This document shows, one piece after another, positions 48,414 through 61,878 of a stretch of 64,000 nucleotides of DNA. The stretch lies in assembly GCA_028386065.3 (NCBI GenBank), contig JAKUCV010007858.1:1-64000 (forward strand), given 5' to 3'. The position numbers and the translations under genes are program-made. The notes below the pieces were generated by a model. That model was given only the letters and a program-made list of their open reading frames with translations, was not told where the DNA came from and did not search any database. Source of the stretch: Turnera subulata. Taxonomy: Eukaryota > Streptophyta > Magnoliopsida > Malpighiales > Passifloraceae. Numbering within the stretch: the stretch's first letter is position 1; each line of letters starts with the position of its first letter.

Positions 48414-49280
48414 CTAGTAGAAAATAGAAATTAATTAAAAAAACAAACAAACAAGAACCCTAACCTTTTATTTTATCGCCTCATCAGACGCCGTTAAAAT
48501 CTCGAGTACCCGTAACGGCGAATCTTCTCCTCGAAGCGAATCTCGTAACGGTGGGAAGCATTTGGCGGTAAAATCACCCAACTCCTCTGACGTGTCGGCC
48601 GCTCATTGGCTCCCCATGTATGTCTCCCGCCATGACATGTATGTATGTTAAAAGGGCATGTTGGATTTTCCCGCGCTTTAGTGATAGAGAGAGAAAGAAA
48701 CAGAAAGAAAAAAAAAAAAAGAGAAAGAGAGAGAGAGAGAGGGAGAGAAAGAGTACACACACAGAGAGACTGATAGGGTTTTCTTCGAAGCAAGGGCCTT
48801 CTCTAGAGAGATAGAGACAGTGTCGAACGTGGTTTAATCTTTTGTTTTTGTCTCCTAGGGTTTTGGGTTTTTGAAAGAACCTCTCTTTGTGGTTTTAGTT
48901 TTCCGTTTCTCTTGAGCGATCCGCCAAAACGGCATCGGTTTTGCTCGTAGCAGGAGCTAGGTTTTTTTTTCCCTCTTAAAAATTCCAGCCTCGGATCTGT
49001 AGATCAGTGAACCTTTTCAAGAGAGTGTTCGAGATCTGTAAATACAATAGGTAACTTTAATTTTTTTCTTGCATTTATTAATTTGTTGCTAAATAATTGT
49101 TTTTTTTTTGTCCGGGGAAGAGTAGGTTTTGAGAGTTATAGTTTCTTTGCGAGATTGACTGGCTAAAGTGACGAATTTTAGTCTGTTTTTTTCATTTTTT
49201 TGGTCAAATTTGAAATGAAAGTTCGCTCTTTAGTTTTTGGGATTTTTGTTTAGCTGATTCTTGTAGGGTTTTGAATCGGC
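48414..49280 (+). promoter_or_regulatory. RBR1 promoter and 5'UTR with an intron
   Basis: Includes a GA-rich stretch (48686-48770), two E2F-like words and a 5'UTR intron, with donor at about 49051 (CAATAG|GTAACT) and acceptor TTCTTGTAG at 49266. The remaining proximal promoter is only about 270 bases because the MULE ends at 48403. Confidence 0.6.
48667..48674 (+). promoter_or_regulatory. E2F site TTTCCCGC in the RBR1 promoter
   Basis: TTTTCCCGCGC at 48666-48676 matches the E2F consensus TTTSSCGC exactly; TTTGGCGG at 48561 is a weaker second site. RBR proteins repress E2F factors, so this allows feedback of RBR1 on its own gene, known for plant RBR genes. Function here is inferred from sequence only. 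Confidence 0.6.
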
Positions 49281-52200
49281 ATGGAAGACTCTAATCCTTC
49301 TACTTCTGCAACAAAAAAAGAAGGAGGGGAGACATTCAAGGAATACTGTGATGCAATTGATGCCCGGTTTGAGCAGTTTTGCAAGGTATGAGCTTTAATT
49401 CGTGTTAGGGTTTTTTTCTTAGAATTTTTTTTTCCCCTTTTGGTTTGGTGTGTTGGGTGAGTCTGATTATGTCTAGCTGATTTTTTTTTTTTTAAATGGG
49501 GATTTGGTGGCAGAAGGAGTTGTCATTTGACGTGTTGACATATGGGTTAGCTATGAAGCTTTTCAGAGAAACTAAGCATCTTCTATTGACTAACATTTCG
49601 GCTATTGGGAATGGAACTGTAAGTCCTACTTTCCCATATATGTTCTGATAGTTTTTTTTTTTTTTGCTATTAGCTGACTAAGTGAATGGATTAAATTTCC
49701 CATGTTAGGCGGAAGAAGCAGAAAGGTTTTGGTTTGCTTTGGTTTCATACTTTGTTAAGAAGTTGAACAAGAAGAATAAAGATAGTGCGAGGCAGAAGTC
49801 TGATGATAGTGGGCTTACGTTATGCCAGATATTGAGATGTGCAGAACTGAAGTATGTTCTTCCTTAGCCATTTTGAACTGAATTCTTTTTTGTTATCGAT
49901 AATTGCTTTTCTTATTCTTGGCTTCCTGTATTTTTATATCTAGCATTTCAGACTTCTTTAAAGAGCTACCTCAGTTTATTATCAAGGCTGGTCCAATCTT
50001 AAGTAGCATGTATGGCTCTGATTGGGAGACCAAGTTGCAGGTATTCTCATGGAGAGTTTTATGGGCTTTTTCTTGGAAAGTTTTCTGTGTATTGCTCTAT
50101 GTGCGGATACTTTATGTCTTTGTCTAAATAACTCTCGTACTTTGCCTTTAATTTTGTTAGGCAACGGAATTGCAAGCCAATTTTGTGCACTTGAGCATTT
50201 TAAGCAGGTTAGTTTCTTGTATTGGTGGACAATGTAGTGATATGGGTTATTGCATGACGTTTTAGTGATTGACCATTCATTGGTATTTCTGTACCTGTCC
50301 GTATATTTTAAGCATACTGTACATAAATATGCTAAGGCATAAAGTATAACCTTCCTTTCCCGTTTTCATTGTATTCTATAGGTTTAATCTCTTATTAGTT
50401 GTACTTCTTTTAATTGAATTAGCTTAGTTTTCCAATGCCACATACTTCAGTTGTTTCCTCATGTTACCCTTGGAAGCATTGATGATTTCCTAGAGGTGTA
50501 TAAATTATATAGGTCGTTCGTGCATATGACAAAATAGCTGTTGTATTAATTATATAACTCCCCTCTGAAATTGAGTGATGCTGTTGACTCACTCATCACT
50601 GTTCTCTAAAATGTTAGAGCATGCTTATGTGGGCTATAGTCAATGTTAACTTACTAAATTTATTTCAAATTTTGAAATGAAGCATAATATATTATGGCCA
50701 TATTCTTGGTTTTGATCGTTCGACATTGGCCTCCAATGTGCAACTTGTACAAGTGGAGATTCATATTTTAATGATGATTATTAAATTATCTGCTTGTTAT
50801 CTTGTCCAGACTAAGTATCCAGTCATGCAATGTTGCTCTTAGTGTTTACATTAGAAACATTTCATACTTCAGATATCTAACATTGCTGGAATGATATTGT
50901 AAATGTAATGCTTCTTTCTGGAACGTATTGTGGTGCAATTTTCTCTCTGAATACTTCTGATGGTTTTTATTCCCCATTTTCAGGCACTATAAACGGGCAT
51001 ATCGAGAACTTTTCTTGACTACTGATCCAAATGTTGATAAGAAGTCATCATTTCCTAGTGACACGGAGAATGTATCTGACTATCATCGTTTTGGCTGGTT
51101 GCTTTTTTTGGCACTGCGTGTACATGTGTTTAGCCGTTTTAAGGATCTGGTGACCTGCACAAATGGCTTGGTTTCTGTACTGGTTAGTCCTATTCCCTTC
51201 TTATATCTTTACTTAAGCTTGGTTGCAGGTCTCGTTACATCAATAACTACTTAGTATATATCTTATTTAAATTATCTGGTCAGATAGATAACGGAAATCT
51301 TTTGCTACAAGTGCTGGCAATCGCCAATTACTGACATTTAGTGCTGCTGGTAAATCAATATGTTCCAGCGGCAACAATAAATTTGCTTGTACTTCTTATA
51401 ACAATATCAAGAGCTACAACATAGATTAATGTTTGCTGATCATGTGACGATATGTGAAACAGGCTATTTTGATTATACATGTACCAGCTCGGTTCAGAAA
51501 TTTCAGCATCAATGACTCTCCATGGTTTGGTACGAATTTGCTCTGTTTAAATGTCTCCATTTGAACTTGCTTCTTTTTCTCCATGGAATTCTAATATCTG
51601 AATTTTTTTACGTGATTGGTGTCTGTTTCTTTCTGCATGTTATTCAGTTAAGAAAGACGAGAAAGGGATTGATTTGCTTGCTTCACTTTGCAACAAATAT
51701 GACACCTCAGAAGATGATGTGAGAAAAACAATGGCGAAGACCAATAGTTTAGTAGCAGAACTCCTGAAGAAAGAACAGCATTCAGCATCAGAATATAAAA
51801 ATGACAACCTAGCGAATATTAACACGGGTGCGTTTAAAATTTCTCCTATCCAAGATTAGGGATCTCTCTTTGTTGATGTATCCTTTTGTCTCGATGTCTT
51901 GCTCCTGACAATTTGGTTCTTTGAAACAGATGGTTTGATATACTTTGAAGATTTAATGGAGGAATCGTCACTTCAATCCAGTTTGAATATTTTAGAGAAG
52001 GATTATGAGGATGCAATTCGTAATAAATGTGAATTGGATGAGAGGGTATTCATCAATGAGGATGATAGCTTACTTGGTTCAAAGAGCCTCTCTGGAGGTG
52101 CCTCAAATATTAGTGGTGCAAAGGTAAATCTCTGCACAGATACATGTAAAATGCTTTTTTAATTGTTTCCTCTTTATAAACGTGATCCAATCAGAACATC

Positions 52201-55200
52201 CGATACAATTTACTATAATCCTTGAACAGAGAAAGTTTGATTCAATATCCTCACCAACAAAGACAATAACCAGCCCACTCTCTCCTAATCGTTCCCCTGC
52301 ATCTCATGGAAATGGCACTTTTGGCGGTGCAAATACTAAGATGGCTGCTACGCCTGTAAGTACAGCAATGACAACGGCAAAGTGGCTGCGAACTGTCATT
52401 GCTCCAATACCATCAAAGCCTTCACCACAGCTAGAGCGCTTCTTTACATCATGCGATAAGGATGTAACTCATGATGTGATTCGCAGAGCACAGATAATGA
52501 TGGAGGCTATATTTCCAAGTAGTGCTCTAGGGGAGCGTTGTGTGACTGGAAGTCTGCAAAGCACAAACCTGATGGATAATATATGGGCAGAGCAACGAAG
52601 GCTGGAGGCATTGAAGTTGTATTACAGGGTCCTGGAAGCAATGTGTACAGCTGAGGCTCAAATACTGCATGCAACTAATCTGACGTCTTTATTAACTAAT
52701 GAAAGGTTCCACAGATGTATGCTTGCATGTTCAGCTGAACTGGTTCTAGCAACGCACAAGACTGTCACAATGTTGTTTCCCGCAGTTTTGGAAAGAACTG
52801 GCATCACTGCATTTGATCTGAGCAAGGTAATTGAGAGTTTTATTAGACATGAGGAATCACTTCCAAGAGAGTTGAGGCGGCATCTGAACTCATTGGAGGA
52901 ACGACTGTTGGAGAGTATGGTGTGGGAAAAGGGGTCCTCAATGTACAATTCCTTGACAATCGCAAGACCAGCCCTTTCCACGGAGATCAATCGCCTTGGG
53001 TTATTGGCAGAACCAATGCCATCACTGGATGCAATTGCCATGCATATCAACTTCTCTGGTGGCTTGCCTCCTGTCCCTCCTTCACAAAAGCATGATTCAT
53101 CACCTGGTAACTGTTGTTTCTAACTTTCTTCCTTGGAAACCTTTGACTGATTTATAACTCGCAAGCTATTACATATGAAGGATCAATCTGAATTGTTAGC
53201 TATCAATTTTTCAGGTCAGAATGGTGATATCAGGTCTCCAAAGAGACCATGCGCAGACTACCGTAGTGTCTTAGTGGAGCGGAACTCTTTTACATCACCA
53301 GTAAAGGAACGCCTACTGGGTAACCTTAAATCAAAGTTACCACCACCTGCGTTGCAATCTGCCTTTGCTAGGTAATTGGTAGATGGAGGGCACATGCTAT
53401 GCATGTTATGTACATGTCCCTGCTTTTTCTGTTTTCCAATAATTTAGTTTTCCTGTTTGTTTCAGTCCAACACGTCCAAACCCTGGAGGAGGGGGAGAAA
53501 CATGTGCGGAAACTGGGATCAGTGTATTCTTCAGCAAGGTAATAGGCAGATTTTTTTCATGTGAATCTTTTGTTGTTGTGCTTGGCCACATAGGTAGACA
53601 TACAATATGGGCCTTCCAAGCAATGGCATGGCTAATCTTTGGGCTTAAGCTTGTTACTAGGAGTTTGAAGTTTGCTAGTGAAAAGGTTAAGCTAGCAGTC
53701 TATAGCTTAAATGCACAGTAATTTGCTCTTTTTTTAAACTCAATGATCATATTTTTTCTGAATATTATTTGATACATTTATTCTTCAAGGTGTTGAAGTT
53801 CCCAAAAATTTCTGTTGATCTCCTCGAGGTCTTAACTATTTGTTTTACCTTAAGATGTAGTGTTTTTTCTTCTCTTTACTATCGTCAACCTCCTTGGGTA
53901 AAGTCAAGAGCTTGATGATGTCATGTATTGCTGTTGTACCTTTTATAATTCTTAGGCTTATACCAGAGCCTTCAGAGATTTCTTAACTAACTACTTCCAA
54001 TGTATGAATGTCACTTGAAGTCACTCTAAAGTTTTATTGCCGTATGTATTGCTTTGTTCAATTTTCTTTCGAATACTTATAAGTTGCATACTTCTGGTCT
54101 GCCTAGATTAATAAGCTGGCTGCTGTCAGAATTAACGGTATGGTTGAAAGACTGCAACAATCTCAGCAGCATATAAGGGAGAACGTCTATCGTCTTTTCC
54201 AGCAAATACTCAGTCAGCAGACATCTCTCTTTTTTAGCCGACATATTGACCAGATCATCCTCTGTTGTTTCTATGGGGTTGCAAAGGTTTGCTCTTGATG
54301 TCGTGTGTAAATGTGCTATGATATTTTTAGTGTTTCATCTCTTCTCTTATGTTGTCATGTTTTTATTGCAGATTTCTAAGGTGAACCTGACATTCAGGGA
54401 AATCATCTGCCACTATCGTAAGCAACCACAGTGTAAACCACAAGTATTCCGCAATGTTTTTGTTGATTGGTCATTAGCACGCCACAATGGGGTATGTTTC
54501 TTAATCAACAGTTCATTGCAGTCGTACTCTACTTGCAGGCTGACATTCTAAATGGTTTGAACAGAGGACAGGGAAGGAACACGTGGATATTATCACATTT
54601 TACAATGAAATTTTCATTCCACAAGCAAAGCCATTGCTGGTTGAAGTTGGTTCTGCTGGTACAACAACAAAAGCGAACCAGATTCCTGAAGTCAATAATA
54701 ACAAAGATGGTATACCTCTTAGCTCTCTGTTGTTCATTTCATACTGAGTACACCCCTGCTAATGTAGTTTCAAGCCTTTGCTTAACATGTTTGGTTCTTT
54801 TTCCTGGTCAATTAGGTCAATGCCCTCTCTCACCCAAAGTCTCTCCTTTCCCAAGTCTACCTGATATGTCTCCAAAGAAAGTATCCGCGGCACATAATGT
54901 GTATGTCTCTCCTTTGCGAACTTCCAAGGTACTGTTACTATCTAAATCTCTAACCCTTTTATTTGGATTTGACAGTTTCGCTACAAATGTTTGACTGAAA
55001 CATCAGTCTAGCTCACATATCTTCTTAGTCTTCCGAGGGAAAAAAAAAAGGAACATAGGCTCATGCAACCTTCTGGGTCCAAGTTATTCAGTTAAAACTC
55101 AAACTACTTGCAGTCACAGAAGTTCTTTTAATATTTCTATGACCTGTGCTGTGTTTTTTTCTTATCCACATCTCTAGATGGATGCTTTAATCTCAAATAA

Positions 55201-55553
55201 CACAAAAAGCTACTATGCTTGTGTTGGAGAGAGTACACATGCTTACCAAAGCCCTTCAAAGGACCTGACAGCCATCAATAACCGCTTGAATGGGTATGTG
55301 TTCCCCAATTCCATAGCCTAGAGTGCATCATTGTTTCTTTATTGATTAGCAAGATTTTTTTGTTGTTTCTTTATTAATTAGCAAGATTTTTTTGCATTTT
55401 CTTTTTTCCAGTAATAACAGGAAGATTAGAGCCACACTCAACTACGATGAAGATGTTGGTTTGGTCAGTGATTCTATGGTGGCCAACAGCCTCTATCTTC
55501 AGAACGGAACCTCATCCGGTGTTCCTGCGAAATCCGAGCTACATGATCACTAA
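49281..55553 (+). CDS. RBR1: Retinoblastoma-related protein (RBR1)
   Basis: Eighteen coding exons, all GT-AG and in phase, 1019 codons: 49281-49385, 49514-49618, 49709-49851, 49944-50040, 50161-50207, 50984-51182, 51463-51529, 51648-51827, 51930-52123, 52230-53106, 53215-53371, 53466-53538, 54107-54286, 54372-54491, 54565-54709, 54816-54928, 55178-55293, 55412-55553. The N-terminal RB domain is at about 60-230. Pocket A starts near residue 420 ([17 protein letters not shown]) and pocket B near 740 ([39 protein letters not shown]). Many CDK-type S/T-P sites sit before pocket A, between pockets and at the C-terminus (SPTK, SPNR, SPKR, SPVK, SPTR, SPKK). In the nucleus it binds E2F and LxCxE proteins to hold the cell cycle and stem-cell divisions. 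No lesion was found. Confidence 0.97.
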
Positions 55554-56019
55554 CCCATGGGTTTCATAACTTTGCCAGTGTTTTGTAAATTCTAGTTCTC
55601 CTCGCAATTCTTCTATAGTTTTTTTTTATCTTATACTTGGAAAGCATGTGAGACAGGGGATGTATGAGCAGTAAGTTGTAGAATAGCTGCCTCCTTTCCC
55701 CGATGTGCTTTGTGTGTCATATAGTGAAGCTAGAAGCTGAAGTTGGTCCTTCCTAATCTAATAAAAATTATTTCTTTTGCTGCATGTCCTGAAACTACTG
55801 GTCTTTTATTACAGTTATCTGATCTTTTCCCCCTACTTACGTTGTATTTATTTAATTGGGAAATTACATAATTATTAGGATATTTTTTGACTATTAAAAC
55901 CAGTATAATTCCTACGTTCCTAATTTTCCAACGTTGCATAAGAGTTGTAGCAATTACATAATGATCCATTTTCAAAAAAGAGGTCTTTTTCTCAAACGTT
56001 ATGCCTCACTCAGCCACAT
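55554..56019. other. RBR1 3'UTR and spacer
   Basis: 3'UTR likely to about 55800 (AATAAAAATT at about 55760). Then AT-rich DNA up to the WRKY relic. Confidence 0.6.
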
Positions 56020-56151
56020 ACTCCAGTGGTTAAGCCTATTCGAGAACTACGTGTTGTTGTTCAAACGCTGAGTGAAGTTGATATGCTTGATGATGGGTAC
56101 CGATGGCGCATATATGGGCTGAAGGTGGTGAGAGGCAATCCTAACCCGAGG
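56020..56151 (+). pseudogene. WRKY transcription factor exon relic
   Basis: The plus frame reads [20 protein letters not shown] followed by [16 protein letters not shown], and ends at GAG|GTTTGT. This is the exon before the conserved R-type intron of group I C-terminal WRKY domains (family: [21 protein letters not shown]). The invariant WRKYGQK is changed to WRIYGLK (K to I, Q to L), so DNA binding would be lost. No following exon was found: the intron runs into the copia element at 56262. Only one exon is visible, so it is a fragment. Confidence 0.8.
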
Positions 56152-56261
56152 TTTGTTTTAGGAGTTTATAGTTTTTCTTAATTTCCCATGACATGAACTA
56201 TGGATTGACTTATATGAGCTGATATCAATGCCTTTGCCGTCTTGCTCTAAAAATGAGCTTT

Positions 56262-56741
56262 TGTTGTAAATAAATTATGGTGAATGTCATTGTTACTATA
56301 TAGTAAAATTCGTTTTTACCGTACCCAAATTTCCTCCCGGTAAATATTTTACCCCTCAACTTAACATCCAATTAGATTCATCCCTTTGGCCATTTACTTA
56401 CCATAATTCTCTTTGTCCTAATCTTAATACCATCTTCCTTTACCTAATATCCTTTTGATTTTATCTTATTAAATTAATCATTCTCATTTGTTTTTATCCT
56501 CCCATTTTCATCTATAAATACCCCCTTCATTTCCATACATACTCACACCTTCAATCTCCATAAACTCACTCTCTCCAAATTTCCATACACATCTTTTCTC
56601 TCCTCCCTCCATCATTAATATAATTATTCTCCATTTTGTTATTATTAAAGTTTTATTATTTCCTAAAAGGTTGTATTATTACCTTGATCAAAGTTTGTAT
56701 TATTCCATCAAATAGTGAAAATCTCCCCCAATTTTATAACA
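56262..56741 (+). repeat. 5' LTR of the 56-62 kb copia element
   Basis: 480 bases, with pyrimidine-rich centre (CTCTCTCC, about 56570) and TATAAATACCCCCTTC (56512) as a likely promoter. After the LTR, GCTGAAAGATTTATCGAGTAAGCAT-type words occur twice (about 56843 and 56903) and once, inverted, in the 7-14 kb element at 12261. Confidence 0.85.
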
Positions 56742-57002
56742 CGTTATCAGCACGAGTCTCTACCTTATCAAGGTAATTATTTCTAAACCTTTTCTTATTA
56801 CTACTTTAATTATTTTTATTATACATATATAATATTTATATAGCTGGAAGATTTATCGAGTAAGCATACATATATATTACATATTATTATTCTACTAATA
56901 TAGCTGAAAGATTTATCGAGTAAGCATATATACTATATAATTTCTATTATTATTTCTCTTTATATTTGTTTTATATTTTGTTATTATTTCTTTACTGTTA
57001 TA

Positions 57003-58055
57003 ATGGCAAATCTTGCAAAGCTTGAGTTTGAGGCCCTAGATATTTCCGAAAGAAATTATCTATCATGGAGACTTGATGCAGAAATGCATTTAGATGCTCA
57101 GGGCCTGGGAGATACCATAAAATCTCCTCAAGATAAGGGAAAAGCCGTATCTACTCAAGATAAAGAAAGGACTAGTCAAGAAAAGGCAAAAGATGTATCT
57201 AGTCAAGATAAGGCAAAAGCCATGATCTTTCTCCGTCATCATCTTCATGATAGTCTAAAGACGGAGTATCTTACTGTCAAAGATCCTGCAGATCTTTGAA
57301 AGAATTTGAAAGAAAGGTATGATCAACTGAAGATGGTCATACTCCCAAAAGCTCGTTACGAGTGGATGCACCTAAGGCTGCAAGATTTTAAATCTGTGCA
57401 TGAGTATAATTCAGCTGTGTTTCGAATCAGCTCTCAGTTAAAACTGTGTGGAGAAGATATTACTGATGCTAATATGTTAGAAAAAACATTCTCTACTTTC
57501 CATGCATCAAATGTGCTCCTGCAGCAGCAATATCGTGAAAAGGGTTTCACAAAATATTCTGATTTAATTTCTTGCCTCCTGGTAGCTGAACAAAATAACG
57601 AGCTATTGATGAAAAATCATGAGTCTCGTCCCACTGCTTCTACTCCATTCCCAGAAGCGAATGCAGCAGTACATGATAATTCTGGTCGTGGCCGTGGAAA
57701 AGGTCGTGGCCGGGGACGTGGGCGTGGACGTGGAAGGAACAATTTTAATCACCGTGACTGCAATATTTATAACCATGGCAAGGCTAAAGGAAAACATGCT
57801 AATGATGCCAAATATAATGATAAGAAAAATCACGAGACAGTCTGCTATCGATGTGGCATGACAGGTCATTGGTCACAGACATGCCGTACAACGAAGCACT
57901 TGGTAGAACTTTACCAATCATCTTTGAAAGGAAAAAATAAAGTTGCTGAAACAAATTTTGTCCAAGATGCTGCCTTCCAGTTCGACTCATATTTCGATAT
58001 TGATGATTATCTTGCTGATCCAGAAGAAGCAAGCAAGAAAATGAAGCAAGAATAA
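57003..58055 (+). pseudogene. Copia gag with one internal stop
   Basis: Frame 57003-58055 has a TGA at 57297 where relatives have Trp (DLWKNLKERYD reads DL-stop-KNLKERYD). The protein carries the copia gag domain, a short repeated QDKxK stretch (57120-57220), an RGRGRG-rich basic segment (57685-57735) and one CCHC knuckle (CYRCGMTGHWSQTC, 57843). It ends at 58055; pol starts 146 bases later as a separate frame. Confidence 0.85.
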
Positions 58056-58200
58056 TCTTGTTGTCTATTTCCATGTATTTTATATTTATGTTCTTATCTG
58101 TTGTTTATTTTTATTAATGTTCTTAATGTTCTTTTAATTTGTAATAAATTTCAGTTCAATATTACTTTCTTATGTATGTTTTATTTTCTTTTATGAAGAT

Positions 58201-61200
58201 ATGGACATTCAACTATTTGGTTCTAAGAACAATGACTCAGATATCTGTCTAGCAGACAGTGCAACTACTCATTCCGTATTTAATAAACGGAAATATTTCT
58301 TTACTTTGAAATTTGAAAAGGCATATGTTAGTACAATCTCTGGTAGTACAAAAATAATTGAAGGCTCCGGAAGAGCTCAAATTTTACTACCAAAGGGAAC
58401 AAAAATAATCATTGAAAATGCTTTGTTCTCTTTAAAGTCTCAAAGAAATTTATTGAGTTTTAAGGATATCCGTTTAAATGGATATCATATTGAGACAATG
58501 AATGAAAGAGATGTTGAATATCTCTATATTACAAAAGTTACCACTATAGGTAACAAACAAGTTGTGGAAAAATTACCTGTATTATCATCTGGATTGTATT
58601 ACACAAATATTCGAGTCATTGAAAATTATTATACCCAGCCAGAAGCTGGCACCAGCCTGAAGCTGACTAATGATTTAAAAATTTGGCATGATCGGTTGGG
58701 CCATCCTGGATCAATAATGATGCGTCGAATTATTGAAAATTCATTTGGTCATCCATTGAAAAACCAGAAGATTTTTCAATCTAATGAATTTACATGTGCT
58801 GCTTGTTCACAAGGAAAATTAATTATCCGGCCTTCATATGATAAAGTTGGTTCTGAATCACCAGCATTTTTGGAAAGAATTCAGGGAGATATTTGTGGAC
58901 CTATACGTCCACCGTGTGGACCATTTAGATATTTTATGGTTTTAATTGATGCATCAACTAGATCGTCCCATGTGTGCCTATTGTCCTCACGCAATTTGGC
59001 GTTTGCGCGCTTATTATCACAATTGATCAAATTGCGGGCACACTTCCCTGATCATGCAATTAAGACTATACGTCTTGATAATGCTGCTGAATTCACCTCT
59101 AAGGCGTTTAATGACTATTGTATGTCAATTGAAATTGTGGCTGAACATCCTGTAGCTCATGTTCATACCCAAAACGGTCTAAATCGTTGATTAAACGCCT
59201 TCAGTTGATTGCGAGGCCATTATTAATGAGATGCAAACTCCCCGTTACTGCTTGGGGACATGCTATTTTGCGTACAGCAGCACTTGTGCGCATCAGGCCA
59301 ACAAGCTATCATAAGCTCTCCCCCATTTAATTGGTCCATGGTCACGAACCTAATATCTCCCATCTTCGGACCTTTGGTTGTGCAGTATATGTGCAAATTG
59401 CTCCACCACAGCGAACTAAAATGGGTCCTCAAAGAAGATTGGGAATATATGTTGGATATGAATCTCCATCAATTATAAAATATTTAGAACCAACAACTGG
59501 AGATTTATTTACAGCAAGATTTGCTGACTGTCATTTTGATGAAAATATTTATCCAACATTAGGGGAAGTAAATAAGCAGCTGCATAAAGAAATTAAATGG
59601 AATGCTATATCATTATCAAGCCTTGATCCTCGAACAAATCAGTGTGAACTTGAAGTTCAAAAGATAATTCATTTACAAAATATAGCAAATCAATTGCCAG
59701 ACGCTTTTACTGATATCAATAGAGTGACCAAATCTCATGTACCAGCTGCAAATGCTCCTGCTAGAATTGATGTCTCCGAAGGACAAATAAAGACTGCAAA
59801 TGAATCTAAAGCACGCCAGAAGCGTGGCAGACCACTCGGTTCCAAAGATAAAAATCCTCGACAGAGAAAAGGAGCAAAGATACAAGATGGCCCCAACGGG
59901 GTAATAAAACCTCCTGCACAGGTTCAAATTAATAATCCTCTAGAAGAGGACCCTGACATAAATTGTAATGTTCCAGAAGTAACTCAGGTACCTAAAATAA
60001 GTCAAAATGATGAGATCTCAATGAACTATATTATGTCAGGAACAAGATGGAACCGATGTGAATTAACCATCGACGGAATTTTTGCATATAATGTAGCGCT
60101 AAATATTATGAAAGGAAATGAGGATCATGAGCCTAAATCAATTGATGAATGCCGGCAAAGAAATGATTGGCCAAAATGGAGAGACGCAATTAAGGCTGAG
60201 TTAGACTCGCTCATGAAGCGAGAAGTTTTTAGGCCTGTAGTCCCAACACCTGATGGTGTAAAACCGGTCGGTTACAAATGGGTATTTGTGTGGAAAAGAA
60301 ATGAGAAAAATGAAATAGTGAGATATAAAGCACGGCTTGTCGCACAAGGTTTTACCCAACGACCTGGTATTGATTATGAGGAGACATACTCCCCTGTGGT
60401 GGATGCAACAACTTTTCGGTATCTAATTAGTCTGGCAGTACATGAAAAATTAGAAATGCGGATGTTGTTACAGCCTATCTCTATGGACCTATAAGCCATG
60501 ATATATACATGAGAGTCGCTGAAGGACTCAAGTTGCCCGAAGCAACTAATTCCCGAGATATATACTCAATTAAATTGAAAAATTTTTTACATGGCTTGAA
60601 GCAATCTGGACGTATGTGGTATAATCGTCTCAGTGAATACTTGGTAAAAGAAGGTTTCAAAAATGATTCCATATGTCCATGTGTTTTTATTAAAAGGTCC
60701 ATACATGAATATGTCATCATTTCTGTCTATGTTGATGATTTAAATATTATTGGAACTCCTGAAGAAGTTTCCAAAGTCGTGCATTGTTTAAAGAAAGAAT
60801 TTGAAATGAAAGACCTTGGAAAGACAAAACTCTGTCTAGGTCTTCAAATTGCACATTTAGAAAATGGGATCTTTGTCCATTAGACACATTATACCGAGAA
60901 GGTTTTGAAAAGATTTTATATGGACAAAGCGCATCCAACAAGTACCTCAATGGTTGTGAGGTCGCTTGATCAAAAGAAAGATATTTTTAGGCCTCAAGAA
61001 GATAATGAAGAAATTCTTGGTCCGGAAGTACCATATCTCAGTGCGATTGGAGCTTTAATGTATCTTGCTACTAATACAAGACCTGATATATCTTTTGTTG
61101 TTAGTTTACTAGCAAGATATAGTTCTGCCCTAACTCGCAGACATTGGAATGGGATAAAACAAATTTTTCGATATCTTCGGGGTGCAATGGATATGGTATT

Positions 61201-61750
61201 ATTTTATTCATCCGGGTCCAAACCCGATCTAATTGGTTATGCAGATGCAGGTTATTTGTCTGATCCACATAAGGCTCGGTCACAAACAGGCTACTTGTTT
61301 ACTTATGGAGGAACTGCTATATCGTGGCGATCCACAAAGCAAAGTATTGTTGCCACCTCTTCAAATAATGCAGAAATTGTAGCCATACATGAAGCTAGTC
61401 GAGAGTGTGTTTGGCTAAGATCAATGACACAATATATTCGAGATTCTTGCGGATTGGATAGTGGGAAAGATGTTCCAACAATCATTTATGAAGATAATGC
61501 TGCCTGCATTGCCCAATTGAAGGAAGGATACATCAAAGGCGACCGGACAAAGCACATATCACCAAAATTCTTTTTCACTCATGATCTCTAGAAGAATGGT
61601 GATATTTGTGTTCAACAGATTCGCTCAAGTGACAATTTGGCAGACCTATTTACAAAATCACTGCCTACTTCAGTTTTTGAGAAGTTGATAAGGAAGAATG
61701 GCATGCGACGATTTCGTGACATCAAGGGAGGCCAAAATGAGGGGGAGTAG
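58201..61750 (+). pseudogene. Copia pol, broken by frameshifts and stops
   Basis: Starts MDIQLFGSKNNDSDICLADS: protease (ADSATTHSVF, 58252), GAG-pre-integrase (LKIWHDRLGHPG, 58675), integrase (GDICGPI, 58888; LDNAAEF, 59072). Frameshifts at about 59180 and 59330 interrupt integrase. RT follows (GYKWVFVWKRN; LVAQGFTQ; YVDDLNI, 60730), with another frameshift near 60470 and a TAG at 60881. RNase H (YADAGYLSD; YEDNAACIAQL, 61489) carries a TAG at 61589 and ends GGQNEGE-stop at 61748. The TAG codons stand where relatives have CAG (Gln). Confidence 0.85.
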
Positions 61751-61878
61751 AATACGCACTACATTCTTTTTTCCTTCACCAAGTTTTTATCCCACTGGGT
61801 TTTTCTTGATAAGGTTTTTAACGAAGCAGCTCTTCTAAAGTGTATTCTACCCAAAGTGCAATGACATTCACGAGGGAG

